A stretch of 64,000 bases of DNA, taken from NCBI RefSeq assembly GCF_018446385.1, contig NW_024589896.1, positions 121,226-185,225 on the forward strand, given 5' to 3'. The position numbers and the translations under genes are program-made. Below are positions 1 through 11,794 of this stretch, piece by piece (the first letter of the stretch is position 1; each line of letters begins with the position of its first letter). This DNA comes from Zingiber officinale (taxonomy: Eukaryota > Streptophyta > Magnoliopsida > Zingiberales > Zingiberaceae). The notes below the pieces were generated by a model that was given only the letters and a program-made list of their open reading frames with translations, did not search any database and was not told the origin of the DNA.

Positions 1-975
1 ACCCAAATTAAAATTAGGATAAAATAAATAATAAAAAAATATTAAAAAATAATTTTGTAATTATTACAAGTAATAAATGTGCAATAAATATAAGAATTAT
101 ATAACTCCCTTTTAACTTAATCCTTAATTTCTCCCTATTTGATCAAAAAAAATATTATAAAAAATATGAAAAAAAGTTAGAAAAATATTTGAAATTTTTC
201 TAGGGGGTTTAAATAGTGTAGTCAAGAACATGTCTTTTTATTAAAATTAATTTTTCAAAGATAATATTTTTTACCAATTAATTTTTTGTTGTTTCAAAAA
301 TAATTTGAAAATTATTTTAAGTTTCAAAAAATCCTGCAAATTTTGTCAATATTAAACATAAGTATCCGAACTATGAGAAAAATTTTCACAAACAAAAGAA
401 TTTAATTTTATCCAAAATAAATAATTTTTAAACATAATAGTTATTTTTAATATAAATGCTTAAAATTAGATTTTGACTTATAAAAATCTCGTTAATTTTT
501 CTAAATATTTAAAATATAACAGTCTTGAGCTTAAAAATCAGGTTTTTCAAAATAAATTTTTATAAAATTTCAAATTAAATTTAGGCAAACATATAAAATT
601 AATTTAATAGGCTAAACATGATTTAAGAACCCAAAATAAATTTCTACCTAATGGATTAATTAAATATTTTCTAAGAATGTAATTTTTTTGGCACTTTTAC
701 TATTTACCCTTTTAATTTCTAATATACCAATTTAACCCTCCAATAATTTTATTTGAAATTGGTGAAATATTTAATTTTGACCATGTATAATTCTTTTTTA
801 ATAATTCTATTTCTTCATTCAATTTTACATTTTCAACTTTATCAGAGTGTTCTAACGGTATACATTGCTAAGTTAATTTTTAATTTAATGTTATCCTTTT
901 TTTAATTTAATATATTTAGACCTTAATTTAAATTTTAATCTAAACATTAGTTTAATACCATCATATAATTATTCG
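1..975. other. AT-rich intergenic sequence
   Basis: No open frame, RNA gene or recognisable repeat boundary is visible. The stretch is strongly AT-rich with many short A and T runs. It ends where the decayed copia gag on the minus strand begins. Confidence 0.6.
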
Positions 976-979
976 GGAG

Positions 980-1990
980 GTAGAAACCTTACCTCATTTA
1001 TCATGTCGAATTCGTAGTTTGATTCTCCCTTCATCGCTGCTTTCTTATTCCAGCATACTCCTCATGCTCAGACTCTTCTGAGGATGACTCACCCAATGTT
1101 GTTTTGAGATTTCTTTATTTAGATTTTATTGCTTCTTTGTCGTTCAATCTGGGGCTATTATCTTTGCCCCTCTTCATTGTAGTTGTAGCATCATACTTTT
1201 TTTTCTGGCATAAATTTCTTGGCCTGCATCTTATTAAATTTATTATTTAAAAAATTATTAATTTTCTTACCACAGAAGCTCTTTCATCTTCGTTAGCTGA
1301 TAAGTTTGAATTTGGTCCGTTCTTCTTAGCTTGCAGTGCTAAATTGTGATTCGGCTCCTTTTCCTTTCTTGGTCATGTACATTGAAACTCGTGTGATTCT
1401 AACGTTGAAAATAAATCTACTAAAGTACTTATCTCCAAGTCTTTTGAGATATAGTATACATCTATTATTCATATCTACTCTTGGGTTCTTGGGAAGACGT
1501 TGAGTATGTATCAGACCAACTCCCGATTTGTTATTGATTCTCCGAGGTTGATGAGTCTGGTGATCAACTTCTTGATCTTTACATGTAGTTGAGTCATCGT
1601 TTCTCCTATTTCCATTCAGAGGTTTGTTAGCTGATTTCGGATGATGTCATGTTTTACTAGCTTAGCCTCCGATATTCCTTCATGAAGCTCCAAAAACTTC
1701 TCCTAGAATTCTTTGACCAAGTTGTAGCTACTGATGCGGTTGACTTCTTGAGGTGGTAACACGGTTTGCAAATGAAATTCTACTTTTTCGTTGACCACAA
1801 AATCAGTTTGCTCCTTTTTACTCCAAAGATGTTCTTATTTTTTCTCTCTGTGTTGATCTCTAGGTGCTACAAAGCCATATTTAATGGTTAACAAAATTTT
1901 GAAATCAGTTTTAAATAATACCTCCATTCTCTTTTTCCATATTGTGAAATCTCCCTTAAACTTCGGTGGGTGAATGTTCGATCCGGCCAT
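980..1990 (-). pseudogene. decayed Ty1/copia gag (SIRE/Maximus-like)
   Basis: Read on the minus strand from the ATG at 1990, the translation starts MAGSNIHPPKFKGDFTIW and continues with gag-type blocks such as LELHEGISEAKLVKHDIIRN and IGETMTQLHVKIKKLI, typical of the copia gag (UBN2-type) domain. Several in-frame stops (for example after REKK, after VKEF and after the block ending QLTNL) interrupt it, so it is dead. Further 3' a patch reading GESSSEESEHEEYAG fits the acidic part of gag before the zinc knuckle. No protease or pol follows; the copy is truncated at about 980. Upstream on the minus strand lie a primer-binding-site-like TGATATTAGAGCTAAG (compare TGGTATCAGAGC) and the matching LTR, so the orientation is secure. 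Confidence 0.75.
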
Positions 1991-2065
1991 CTTTCTTTTG
2001 CTTTAGTTGGTGGTTAGTCATTCTAAAGTGAACTTAGCTCTAATATCACTTATAGCTAGGATCGA

Positions 2066-2755
2066 TGTAGTTTGCTAGAGGGGGTGAATAGCCTGCAATA
2101 AAAATTTAACACTTCTCTTGCTTCTAAACTTAGTAAGGACAAACACATATTAGTTAATTAAAATAAATATAAAAGAAAGTAGGGACTCAAGAGGTTACTT
2201 GGTTACAACCTGGGTGGCTGTTAATCCAAGGTCGTGAAATATAGCACTACCAAAGCTCCTTAGGATAAGTGTTGGAGGCGGAGAAGCCCCTTACAGCATT
2301 GAGAGTACAAAAGCTTAAAACAGAAAAGAATACAGTGTGCTGTATCAAACTTCGAGCACCAGAGCTCTATTTATAGCCCACTAGTCGAAGTTAGCCATTG
2401 GTTGATGTGTCACCTCTCGGGCGCTTGGACTTGGTTAACTCTATTCACTCTGCAATGACTTCTTCCAATCTGATCTTTGCTTCTCGGGAGCCTAGACCCG
2501 TCCAGGCACCTGGAGTCAGCTGGCGTAGACTCCAGTGTTGATAGTCTTCATAATGGCTTGCTAACGTGGCCAAAATGATCCGAGTGCCTGGACCTGGTCC
2601 GGGCGCTTGGATTCTAGGCACCTAGACCTGGTCCAGACGCTTGGATATGATCAACTCTGAAGTTGACCATTTTCTTGTCTGGTCGCTTGGGTGATTCTCC
2701 GGCTGTCCAAAGTTGTGCTCATCCAAACTAACTCTGGTCTTCTTCTCGAGCAGTC
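2066..2755 (-). mobile_element. copia LTR 'A', PBS-proximal part
   Basis: This is the LTR belonging to the minus-strand gag at 980-1990. On the plus strand it opens TGTAGTTTGCTAGAGGGGGT followed by GAATAG, the signature shared with LTRs at 2756, 23158 and 60560. A TATA box (minus strand CTATAAATAG, near 2370) is followed upstream in the sense direction by GGGCGCTTGG / TCCAGGCACC-type near-palindromes between about 2405 and 2680. The LTR is cut at 2755 by the insertion of LTR 'B' and appears to resume at 7216. Confidence 0.6.
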
Positions 2756-3070
2756 TGTTAGGGTCGATTTATGCTAGAGGGGGGTTGAATAGCTCGTCGC
2801 ACTTCATTGTCTTGCTTCGTGATGATGATTTGTAGCAGAATGAACTCGAAGCAACACTTACAACGCTAACACAAGAATTTACTTGATACCCACTTCAAGA
2901 AGAGGTGACTAATTCAAGAATCCACACATGACACTTACTCCATGTAACGCTCGAAAATTCTCAAACTGGCATTAGAATTATCCTTTGATTTTTCTGGAAT
3001 TTTTAGATATTTTTCCGGAATTTTTCGAGTAGCGAGGGTAGCAAAAATAATTAGAAGAATAAAAAGGCTT

Positions 3071-3150
3071 AAGCGGGAATCGAACCCGGGACCTCTCGGG
3101 TCCGCTAAACCTTTAGTTAGCCTTGGTAACCGGTGAACCCAGCAGGGCCG
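3071..3150 (-). repeat. tRNA-like segment (T-arm/B-box) inside the solo LTR
   Basis: On the minus strand the sequence ends with a T-arm-like GTCCCGGGTTCGATTCCCGC, containing a perfect pol III B-box GGTTCGATTCC (plus positions 3076-3086). Upstream are GGTTTAGCGGACCC and a loosely A-box-like stretch. No convincing acceptor-stem pairing or anticodon arm is visible, so I do not call a tRNA gene. Such tRNA-like pieces could act as an internal pol III signal or be a captured fragment. Confidence 0.5.
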
Positions 3151-4797
3151 TGCTGAAAGAAAGAGGAACCAATTATATTTATATTAGAGTTGGGTTCAAT
3201 AATCCATTTAATATAAATTAAGAACTTAAGTTGGGTTTGGTTTAATTTGGTTCGGCAGCCCTCTCCTCACGAAAACTCACGCCACTTCCTCCTCTCAAAC
3301 CCTCACGCCGGCGCCCCTCTTTTCCTCCTCCTTCTCACGGCACACCAAGCCCAAGGGCCAAGGGAACTTCTTCCGGCGAGATCTTCGATACGAGGACGTT
3401 CCCTTTCGCGAGAAGAACCCGTAGACGCGAGCGGATCGTCGAGAAGATCATCTCCACCGGAGTTCTAGCGAATAGAATCGTAAGAAATTACGAATAGGAG
3501 GTAAGAAACCCCTCACCTGCAGTATAATAGCTTTCGTTTGATTGCATACTTTTAGATTTAGCTATATGCAGGTTTCTCGGCACATAGGGTGTGTTTTAAC
3601 CCTCCTCGAGGATTAGGGATCTAGTTGAGCATCTCTAGACGGGCCGGACACGTTGTTCCCCTTTAGTTGGAGATTTTAGACGTTGTCGGGTGCCTAGAGG
3701 TGATCTCCCTATTAGAGGAGAGAGTTTGAGCCCACTAAGTGTTCGGTAAAATGTTAGTGTAGCTAAATGCCACCTCAGTTGTGTTTAATAGCTCAGTTAA
3801 ATGCATTAGGAGCATTTAAAACAGCACATTAGTTTAGTCCAATTTTATGGGACTACGGTCCAATGGGTGGGCTCCCACAGTCGCCTCTAGGTTCAGATAA
3901 CCTAGCTCTAGGTTCAGATAACCTAAAAACAGCAAGTTAAACAGTTAGCTATATTCAGTATTTTATTTTCTGTACTGGATCAGATATCCATTGGGTTGGA
4001 CTCCCACAGTCGTCCCTAGGTTTAGATAACCTAGTTAACCCTACTAAATTCGGGACTTGCAAACCCGGGTCTAGATAGGGATGCGCGCACAGCAAGTACA
4101 GTTGTCGGACCCAAACAGCATGATTATGTATTTTCACTTATTATGAACTAGTTTTCAAAACTCAAAATTTGTTATGTTAGTTGAGTTTGAATTCAGTATC
4201 AGTTTAGCTTCAGTTTAGCTCATTATATGTTCAGCCAGTTTCTTTCTATGATCGGGTATGATAGCTCTATGTTCAGTTCATGTACACATGCTTTAGATGA
4301 TAGTATGCCATGACTAGCTTTGATTGTTATGTATTGTATGATGGTACGCCATGTTTTAGTTCAATCAGTACATATTTCAACCAGCATGTTTTAAAAGCAT
4401 ATTGCATCGAATGCATGTTTTTGTGAGGTAGATGGTTTCTTACTAAGCTTTAAGCTTACAGATTCTACTTTTCCTTATACTGCAGATAAAGGTAAAGGAA
4501 AGATGGACTAACAGAGGAAGCTGGAGGGCAATGCAAAGATGGTGTGTGTGGTAGGAACTGGAATCAAAGATCTTTAGGGGACTTAAACATTCTAGCTTAG
4601 AATTATGAACTTTTAGTATTTTGCTTTTTATGCATTTTAAGTTGTTCAATGTTAGAAATTAAAGAACCATGCACTATAACAAGTTAGATTGCTAGTCATA
4701 TGTTATTAGAGTGTTTATTATGCATTAGATAGTTGTAGTGTGAGGTTTTGGCACGAACCAGTGCTGAAATCAGAGTTTCAGTGCGAAATCAGACACC

Positions 4798-5116
4798 CCA
4801 ATCGATCGGTGGATCGATTGGGGGTCCCAATCGATCAGCTGATCGATCGGGCAACTTGCTCCGCGAACAGTAGGTTTCTAGATCGATCATCCGATCGATC
4901 CAGCAATTTCTGTCGCCAACAGAAGGTTCGGGGATCGATCCCTGGATCGATTGGTCAGTCTGGATCGATCAGCCGATTAATCCAGAATATCGTCCCGAGC
5001 ACAGTAGCGTGCTGGATCGATCACTGGATCGATCCAACTTATGTCCCGCGTATAGTAGCCGGCTGAATCGATCCCTGGATCGATCCGACGTTCCAATCGA
5101 TCAACGGATCGATTGG
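4798..5116. repeat. array of eight GATCGAT palindromes (in solo LTR)
   Basis: Eight near-palindromic tokens about 22-26 bp long, each of the form ATCGATC-N(2-4)-GATCGAT with flanking CCAA/TTGG or GGA/TCC, start near 4798, 4829, 4881, 4933, 4962, 5013, 5065 and 5093. The spacers between them (20-30 bp) are unrelated to the tokens. Each token can form a short hairpin in either strand. Confidence 0.85.
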
Positions 5117-5631
5117 GAGGTCTGATAACAGTCGGAGAACGTTTATTTCAGCTCCTTGACTATAGGGGATGTAGTATATGTTAGGTATACTTTAGATTAC
5201 ATACTTCAGTACATGTAGAACCAGGAACAGTTATCAGTTAGCAACTAAAATTTAAATTAGATCAGTTTTCCGCACAGTTAGCTCAGCATAACTGTAGCGA
5301 TCGGCCTTACAGCTTAGTACCTAGAAGGCGGGTCGTTACACTCCACTAATGAAAACACTCATTCTCGGTAACTACCGGAGGTGGAGAAACCTCATACAAT
5401 ACTCACACAACAAATACAACACACGCAAGAAAGAAAAATACAAGAATGCAAATAAAAACATTCTTCTTGTTCACTTGTTGATATCTCTTGAACCTTGGAA
5501 GTGCACCTGCACTTGTCTCCAAGAGCTTCCAAGAACTGGTGGTGAATGTCATGGAAGAACGCGTGAAGATCGGGAAGAAGGATTGCAGCATTTGAACGCT
5601 TTGTCACTTTTATATCTGCGCTTCTAGGGCT

Positions 5632-6015
5632 TTCAATCGATTGGGGCTCCTCCCAATCCATTGCCATGTCTGATCCCAGCAATCTCGACCGTCTAAAACC
5701 TACATTTTGCACAACGGTCGTATCCCAATCGATTGGGGAGGTATGAATCAATCGCCTGATCAATTCAGAACGCCTCTGTACTCTCGCTGGAAACGCCTGA
5801 ATCGATCGACCGATCGATTCAGTGTTTATCGCGACGCGCGTGATTTCCACCACCCCAATCGATCGGCCGATTGATTGGCGGTGCCTAATTAATCGGCTGA
5901 TCGATTGGGAACCATTTTGTTTGCGCGATACAAGTGATCAATCGATCGACTGATTGATTGGGCCGCTGTTTGTTGCATCACTGTGCCCAATCGATCAGCT
6001 GATCGATTGGGCTTG
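5632..6015. repeat. array of GATCGAT palindromes (in LTR 'B')
   Basis: About eight tokens closely related to those at 4798-5116 lie near 5635, 5726, 5745, 5800, 5853, 5884, 5938 and 5985; the last is the clean pair CCAATCGATC...GATCGATTGG around AGCT. In the minus-strand sense the array ends about 25 bp upstream of the probable TATA box of this LTR, placing it in the U3 promoter region. Confidence 0.85.
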
Positions 6016-6159
6016 ATCCAATTTGATCACTTGATCAAATTGACCAACCCTAGCTCGCCCAAGTCAAGTCTAGGGTGCCCTAACGCAACATCGAGTCAAC
6101 CATGACATGTTGGAACTCCTCATGCATAGCATCCGGTTAACCTTGACATGCCGGGACTT

Positions 6160-7010
6160 CTTCGTCAAGTGTCCGGTCAACTCTTTGACTCACTTGGACT
6201 TTTCTCCTCGTGTCAAGTGTCCGGTCAATCTTGACCCACTTGTACTTACCGTCTCGTCCCAAGCGTTCGGTCCTCCATGACCCACTTGGACTTCCACCAG
6301 ATGTCCGGTCAACCTTGATCCATCTGAATTTCCTTGTGCCAAGTATCCGGTCAATCTTTTGACCTACTTGGGCTTCCCAACACCAAGTGTCCGGTCAACC
6401 TTGACCCATCTGGATCTTCATGTTCCTGGCTTCACTTACCAAGTCTTTCCTTCTGTCTAGCTTCACTCACTAGGGCTTCCATATGCTTGGTTTCACTCAC
6501 CAGGACTTTCACCTAGCTTCACTAACTGGGGTTTTCACCTGGCTTCACTCACCAGGATTTTCCCACTGCCCGGCTTCACTCACTCAGGTTTTCACCTGGC
6601 TTCACTCATCAGGATTTTTCCACTGCCCGACTTCACTCACCGGGACTTTCCATCTTCCTAGCTTTAATCACTAGGTCTTTCACCTGACTTCACTCACCAG
6701 GATTTTTCCACTGCCCGATTTCACTCACCGGGACTTTCCATCTGCCTAGCTTTACTCACTAGGTCTTTCACCTGACTTCACTCACCAGGATTTTCCACTG
6801 CCCGGCTTCACTCACCGGGACTTTCCATCTGCCTAGCTTCACTCACTAGGTCTTTCACCTGACTTCACTCATCATGATTTTCCAACTGCCTAGCTTCACT
6901 CACTAGGTCTTTCACATGACTTCTCTCACCAGGATTTCCAACTGTCTGGCTTCACTCACCGGGATTTTCACCTGGCTTCACTCACTAGGACTTTCCAGTC
7001 ATGTATCAGG
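6160..7010. repeat. degenerate tandem repeats of LTR 'B'
   Basis: Two kinds of tandem units occur. From about 6120 to 6420 the motif is TCCGGTCAACCTTGACCCA followed by CTTGGACTTCC. From 6420 to 7010 the motif is CTTCACTCACCAGGACTTTC followed by a variable ACCTGG or ACTGCCCGG, repeated about every 35-40 bp with scattered substitutions. The same motifs recur in the LTR at 23158-24419, so they are a family feature rather than a local expansion. Confidence 0.8.
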
Positions 7011-7215
7011 TCAACCTTGACATACTTGACTCTTCTTCACATCAAACTGGGCATCCCTTGACTGGAGGAGAATTGCTCCAACAATCTCCCCAATCGGACA
7101 ATTGCACCTGCAATCTCCGTGTATTGTAAAACATCGAAACCCAAAAGACTTAAGTTTGAGTCAACTCAAACTTAGTCAACTTGGTCAACTTGACCTAGGG
7201 GATATTGCAGCAACA

Positions 7216-7490
7216 CAATCTTCCTTCTTTGCTTCTCGTTCCTCGGAAGTATCGCACATTTTTTTCTCGTCCGTCGATGTACTCTTTCATGCATATCCTT
7301 CTTATCCGCCGATGTACTCTTCCACAACTCCTTATTCTTCAGATGCATCAAGTCAATCAATTTACTTCTCATACTATCATTCTCGCTCACTACAACTTTC
7401 ACTCAATTTTTATATTCCTAAAGCTGCATACTTAGATAAAAATGGTAAAGTCTAATTTAACTTGATTAATTATATCAAAATACTTGCATC
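7216..7490 (-). mobile_element. probable continuation of LTR 'A'
   Basis: After LTR 'B' and its target duplication, sequence with repeated CGATGTACTCTT motifs (7276-7325) and a CTTCTCGTTCCTCGG segment continues what precedes 2755. The right end is not sharply defined; I place it where CCCCGACGG (near 7495) gives way to AT-rich DNA. Open frames here (7102-7455) are LTR-derived and not genes. Confidence 0.4.
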
Positions 7491-8322
7491 CCCCGACGGA
7501 TAGTAGAGTGGTAAAATATTTAGAAAAATAAATATAAAGATGAATATTAAAGAAGTCAGCTTTGTATATTATTTATACGATAAATGAATCAAAAAGAAGT
7601 TCGTCTAGTTTAATGGAGCAAAGTTTGACATGAATTATCAATTTATTAAGAAATAAATTCACTTTGCTTGTTATTTTTTTTTTTGTTATGTAATACCGGA
7701 TAAAATAACAATTATTCTATAAGTTAGTTTTAACAGATAAATTCTAAGGAGGACGTCAAAAATTATCAAACTCAAAGAACTCTTCTTTTGATTTAACTGA
7801 ATAAAATTGATTTAAAATAACGGTAATATGTTAACATCATCTAAATAAATATTTAAATAGTCTTAAAAATCTAACGATGCAAAATAACAAAAATAATCTT
7901 AATAAAAAAGATTAAATTATTTATAATATCCAAAAATACTTTAAATGATATTTTTTAGATTTAACACTCAGCTACTATATATTTTTTAGATTTAATATAT
8001 TGAAAGTCTCGCAAGTCAATCCAAATAAAACATCATGAGCTCTTAAGAATATGACTCCCCTTCGTCATTATGGTAGGAAATGTAATAAATGGCTCAATAT
8101 CATGGAACTATAAATGTCTGTTTAAACATCGTGAGTTATTTTAAATTTAACTAAAATACCTCTTGAACTAGTTTTATTAAAATAATAAAAAAAAGGAAAT
8201 CAGAGGTGTCGACAACTTATAATGGAAAAAGGAGGTGATGTTGTTCATCGAAGGATGACATGAGAATATTCGATGGTAAAAGGTGAAATTAAACAGTGAA
8301 GTGAAATAGGACATGACAACGT

Positions 8323-8358
<36 letters not shown>

Positions 8359-10320
8359 AAGTGCATTTAATAAAATACCAAAATAGAATGAAGTGCACGT
8401 AGGGACCAACCTTGTTCTTTTATAAAGTCATAAAGATTGAAAGATGATATCTTAAAATGCTATGTATTATTTCTCTAAAAAAACAAATTTTTTCTAAAAT
8501 GTTCAAGTTTTTTTTTTTATGTCTTTTAAATAATTAGTCGAATACTTAAAAAATGATAGAAAATCATACCCTAGCAGTGGTCCAACAATATGTCAATAAA
8601 TTTGATATCACAATGCACTTCAAGTGGAATAGCCAGCATACCCAAAAATAATGTAAGATTTATATATAAAAGGAAGAATAATAATTTTCTATATGACTAT
8701 ATTTCAATTATATTTTTGTTTTACTTTAATCTTTCACCATCGCAAAGATACTCCAAGTCTCTCGTAACATCTAGAGCTATATTTACTCCGAAATTCCAGT
8801 TTAGCGGCTTGTACTTTTCCTTGAGTCATTATGATTATAAGATTTTGTATATATATATTTTTTTTATTTTTTTATTTATATTATATGATTACATATATGG
8901 AACCAAGATCCTAACTCGGCAGAAAGAATAGCTTTTGAATTAAACATGACCATCCAAATATTTTGACAACAAAATTAGTTACTTTAGTCAAAATTTGTAA
9001 TTTTTTAATATATTAAATAAATAATTGACTTCACTTGCAACACTTTTAAATTTAGAGAATGCAAACGTTGAAGAGTTTTAATTGAAAAGTTTAATTTAGA
9101 ATTAAAAAACATCATTAGAATATTTTAGTAAAATATCTTAAATATTTTTATGTTACTTCTAATTCTCACGAATTCTCTTGAAAAACAAAACAAAATTAAT
9201 TTCTCGGACAAAAGAAAGCATTTGAAAAAAATCACGGGAATTGGGACAAAACTAAATTATAAGCCTTTGACTTTGAAGAAGAAAGGAAAATCTAAATTCA
9301 TCCTTTAGAAAATTCATTTTTTCATAATTATGTATGTATAAAAATATATAATTGATGGTTTAGTTATTAGCTTATACATGATAGGAATTCATTTTAGAAA
9401 GTGACTTGTGCTGTGGTGAGCCATCAGGATTTTAATTCTTATTCAATTCTGTAAATTTATCATATATTCAATTCTATAAATTTATCATATATACTAGTAT
9501 GATCGTGCACATGCGTTGCGTGTGTAATATAATAATATATAAATTATTTGTAACACGCTTCCTTATGAAAAAAATTATTTTAATTTAATATTATACTTGT
9601 CTTAGTAAAAAAAAACTAAGAAAAGTATATTTTTTAACATCGTCGGCCTAAAATATTTATAGAAGTTTCTTTGATTATAGTGTTGTCAATTCTAAGATAT
9701 GGGACTAAAGAGAACTATATTTTTTCATATAAAACAACCAGAGAAAATTAATGATGATAAAAATTCATAATAATACGCTGTAGCTGAGTCTTGAACTCTA
9801 GATCACTTATTGTTTCGCTTATGGAATTACTAATAAATTTTGAAATTATTTTTAGTGTGAATAGAAAAAAGGACATTAACGTAAATGTATTTTAGGCTTC
9901 ACCAAAATTAGTTAGTAAACGAGGAAGATTTTTAATAAAATAGTAAGATAGTAAGATATAGCAGATATAACGACTATAACTGGTATAATGTTTAACAATT
10001 ATAAGGTAGTTATTAATTATAATGTGAAAAAATAAATTAATTATAGTTGCTATAACATAAATAATAATTATTAATTTAATTAAAAATATTTAAACTTATT
10101 AAAATCATTTCAACGCATTAAATTCATCATTAAATGACTACTCTAATAATACAATAATCGAGATTAATGACTGCTATAAGAATATAATAATCAACATAGT
10201 AGTGTAGTAATTAACTAATTGGCTGTTATCATTGTAACAACGACAAATTAATGAATCACATGGTTTTAATTTGTATTACCCAAATCATATAAGTAACTTT
10301 GAAAAAACCTAAATCACATA
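7491..10320. other. AT-rich intergenic sequence with an A33 run
   Basis: No gene is visible on either strand. A pure run of 33 adenines occupies 8324-8356. Small open frames at 8177-8398 and 8590-8931 have AT-driven composition and no recognisable motif. Confidence 0.6.
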
Positions 10321-10359
10321 TCCTTTATCCATTTTTTATCCGCTAGTGAGATTTCGCTC

Positions 10360-10400
10360 GCTGAATTGATTGTTACAATGTAATAATCAATTCAGTATAT
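10360..10400. repeat. CGATTGCTACA-type palindrome, diverged copy
   Basis: GAATTGATTGTTACA and TGTAATAATCAATTC face each other across one base, a near-perfect hairpin. It is a diverged version of the palindrome at 25010-25036 and marks the left edge of the hairpin-repeat cluster. Confidence 0.6.
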
Positions 10401-10522
10401 TTTTGTGAAAAAAAAAGATTTTAATTGATGATTACAGTATAGCAATAGATTAAAATTTAAAAATAAATAAATAAAAGTCTTCTATGATAAAAAAAAAAAA
10501 TGATATTATGATGTATTGAATT

Positions 10523-10723
10523 GATGTTTGAGAGTATAGATATAATCAGGAAAACTAAATGAACATATAAAATTTGATTCTAAATCATTCTGAACGATCT
10601 AGGTCCCTAAGTCAATTTCAGTTAACTGAAATCGACTAATGGACTTAAAGAATTTGGAATGACATGAAACAAAATCATATATACTTATCTAGTTCTCTTA
10701 ATTATATTCGTGCTTCAAACATC
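10523..10723. repeat. hairpin repeat R1 (~100 bp arms)
   Basis: The left arm begins GATGTTTGAGAGTATAGATA and the right arm ends CGTGCTTCAAACATC; the arms are inverted copies meeting at the central palindrome CAGTTAACTG near 10623. Arm pairing is imperfect but continuous over about 100 bp each side. It resembles a foldback or MITE-like element without internal loop. A related unit, R2, starts 307 bp further on. Confidence 0.8.
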
Positions 10724-10829
10724 AATCTGATACACCAAATTGAGAGCAATGAATTTTTGAATACGAATTAATTTTTTCAAGCACATTCATGTTTAAAAAA
10801 CTATTGCTTTTAATATAATATATGGAAAT

Positions 10830-11025
10830 GATATTTGAGAGTATGAATATAATCAGTAGAATTTGATGAATACATATAACCTAGTTCCATATCATTTCGA
10901 AATCTTAGTTCCATCAACCAGTTTCGGTCAAAATCGGTTAATGAACCTAGAGAGCTCAGAATGATATAAAATCAGGTCCTGTGTTTGTCTAGTTTTTCTG
11001 ATTACATCCATACTCAAACATTGAT
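10830..11025. repeat. hairpin repeat R2
   Basis: Same family as R1: left arm GATATTTGAGAGTATGAATA, right arm ending CATACTCAAACAT, centre near CGGTCAAAATCGG. R1 and R2 differ by many point changes, so the family is old. The first gypsy derivative is inserted just beyond its right end. Confidence 0.75.
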
Positions 11026-11055
11026 TAAAGGTACCATTCATGGTCACATTGTTAT

Positions 11056-11757
11056 TGATCCGGCGGTAAGAATGGGGGATCCACTTCCTGAAGGGTCCCA
11101 GCTTGGGGACAGATGGAGGGCTGACTAAGCGGTTAATGGCCGCGCCGAGCAGCTGAGTAGGTCCGAGCGGAATCAAAGATAACTCAGTCATGGGCTGGGG
11201 TTTCCGACGCCAAGGCGGGAGGACCGAATGGCCGAGCGGGGCGTTTGCCCGGCTGGGACCGAAGGGCCGAGCGGGTGCTCCGTTCGGCCAGGATAAGGGC
11301 GAGGGTACGAAGGTTATCCGAGCGGCCTATTCGTTTGGCTCAGGATATGGGATGTCAACAAAGGCATGTCTGATGATTACGCCGTACACAAGAGTGCACG
11401 AGGGAGGATCTCGCCGTCACATCATGGAGAGGTTGATACAGTAGCGGTATGGCCTTATGGACGCCTTTCTGACAGACCCATACCTGGGCATGGTCGAAAG
11501 CAGGTGATTGCTTTGATTGGCGCGCCCAGGCTTCTTCGAGAGGTCTATATAAGGTCTTCATTTCTTCACCAGAGGTATGCGAGTCTTCATCCTAAGGCCA
11601 CCTCTTTGTTATTCTTCGCCTGACTTGAGCGTCGGAGGGCCGTCGCTGGGACACCCCTCCCGGCTTGGTTTTGCTGCAGGTTCGCCGGAGCACTCGAGGA
11701 TCCAGTAGGGAGCGCCACGTGCCCAGTGTCCGTTGACTCCTGGTTCGGACAGGATCA
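11056..11757 (+). repeat. 5' LTR of the deletion derivative
   Basis: 702 bp from TGATCCGG to GGATCA. Its last 180 bp (11578-11757) match 12436-12615 almost exactly. Probable TATA box CTATATAAGG near 11546. It ends directly at the PBS-like TTGGCGCCGTCTGTGGGG. Confidence 0.85.
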
Positions 11758-11794
11758 AATTGGCGCCGTCTGTGGGGCTCCGGTCGGGGAAGCG

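Larger units (their letters stand above)
2943..5340 (+). mobile_element. solo LTR (probable Ty3/gypsy) with CTCCA target duplication
   Basis: The element starts TGTAACGCTCG and ends GGGTCGTTACA, giving a 7 bp terminal inverted repeat TGTAACG/CGTTACA with TG...CA ends. It is flanked by exact 5 bp direct repeats CTCCA at 2938-2942 and 5341-5345, and joining the flanks restores continuous LTR 'B' sequence. It is 2398 bp with no gag or pol, so a solo LTR left by unequal recombination is the simplest reading. TGTAAC...GTTACA termini and the length suit plant chromovirus-type gypsy LTRs; the lineage is inference and the element's own orientation is not proven. A 73-codon open frame at 3247-3468 is not recognisable as a protein family. 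Confidence 0.8.
2756..7215 (-). mobile_element. LTR 'B' nested in LTR 'A' (itself interrupted)
   Basis: On the plus strand it begins TGTTAGGGTCG and ends GCAGCAACA, so it has TG...CA ends. The flanks CAGTC (2751-2755) and CAATC (7216-7220) look like a 5 bp target-site duplication with one mismatch. Removing the insert at 2943-5345 leaves about 2.06 kb without coding capacity, consistent with a solo LTR. In the minus-strand sense it carries a tandem 'CTGGTGAGTGAAG' minisatellite, an array of GATCGAT palindromes and a TATA box (GATATAAAAG, near 5606). Family is probably SIRE/Maximus-like copia, inferred from similarity to LTR 'A', which is attached to a gag. Confidence 0.6.

Noticed and set aside
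3071..3150. functional tRNA gene
   Set aside because: Only the T-arm/B-box is convincing; no acceptor stem or anticodon stem pairs.
4740..5066. 108-codon open frame in the solo LTR
   Set aside because: Its translation (repeated SIDRSI/DRSSDRS-like runs) is just the GATCGAT palindromes read through; no protein family.
5392..5853. 153-codon minus-strand frame in LTR 'B'
   Set aside because: Lies in the LTR leader and palindrome array; no similarity to any family I recognise.
7102..7455. 117-codon open frame
   Set aside because: Overlaps the LTR 'B'/'A' boundary; low-complexity serine-rich translation and no motif.
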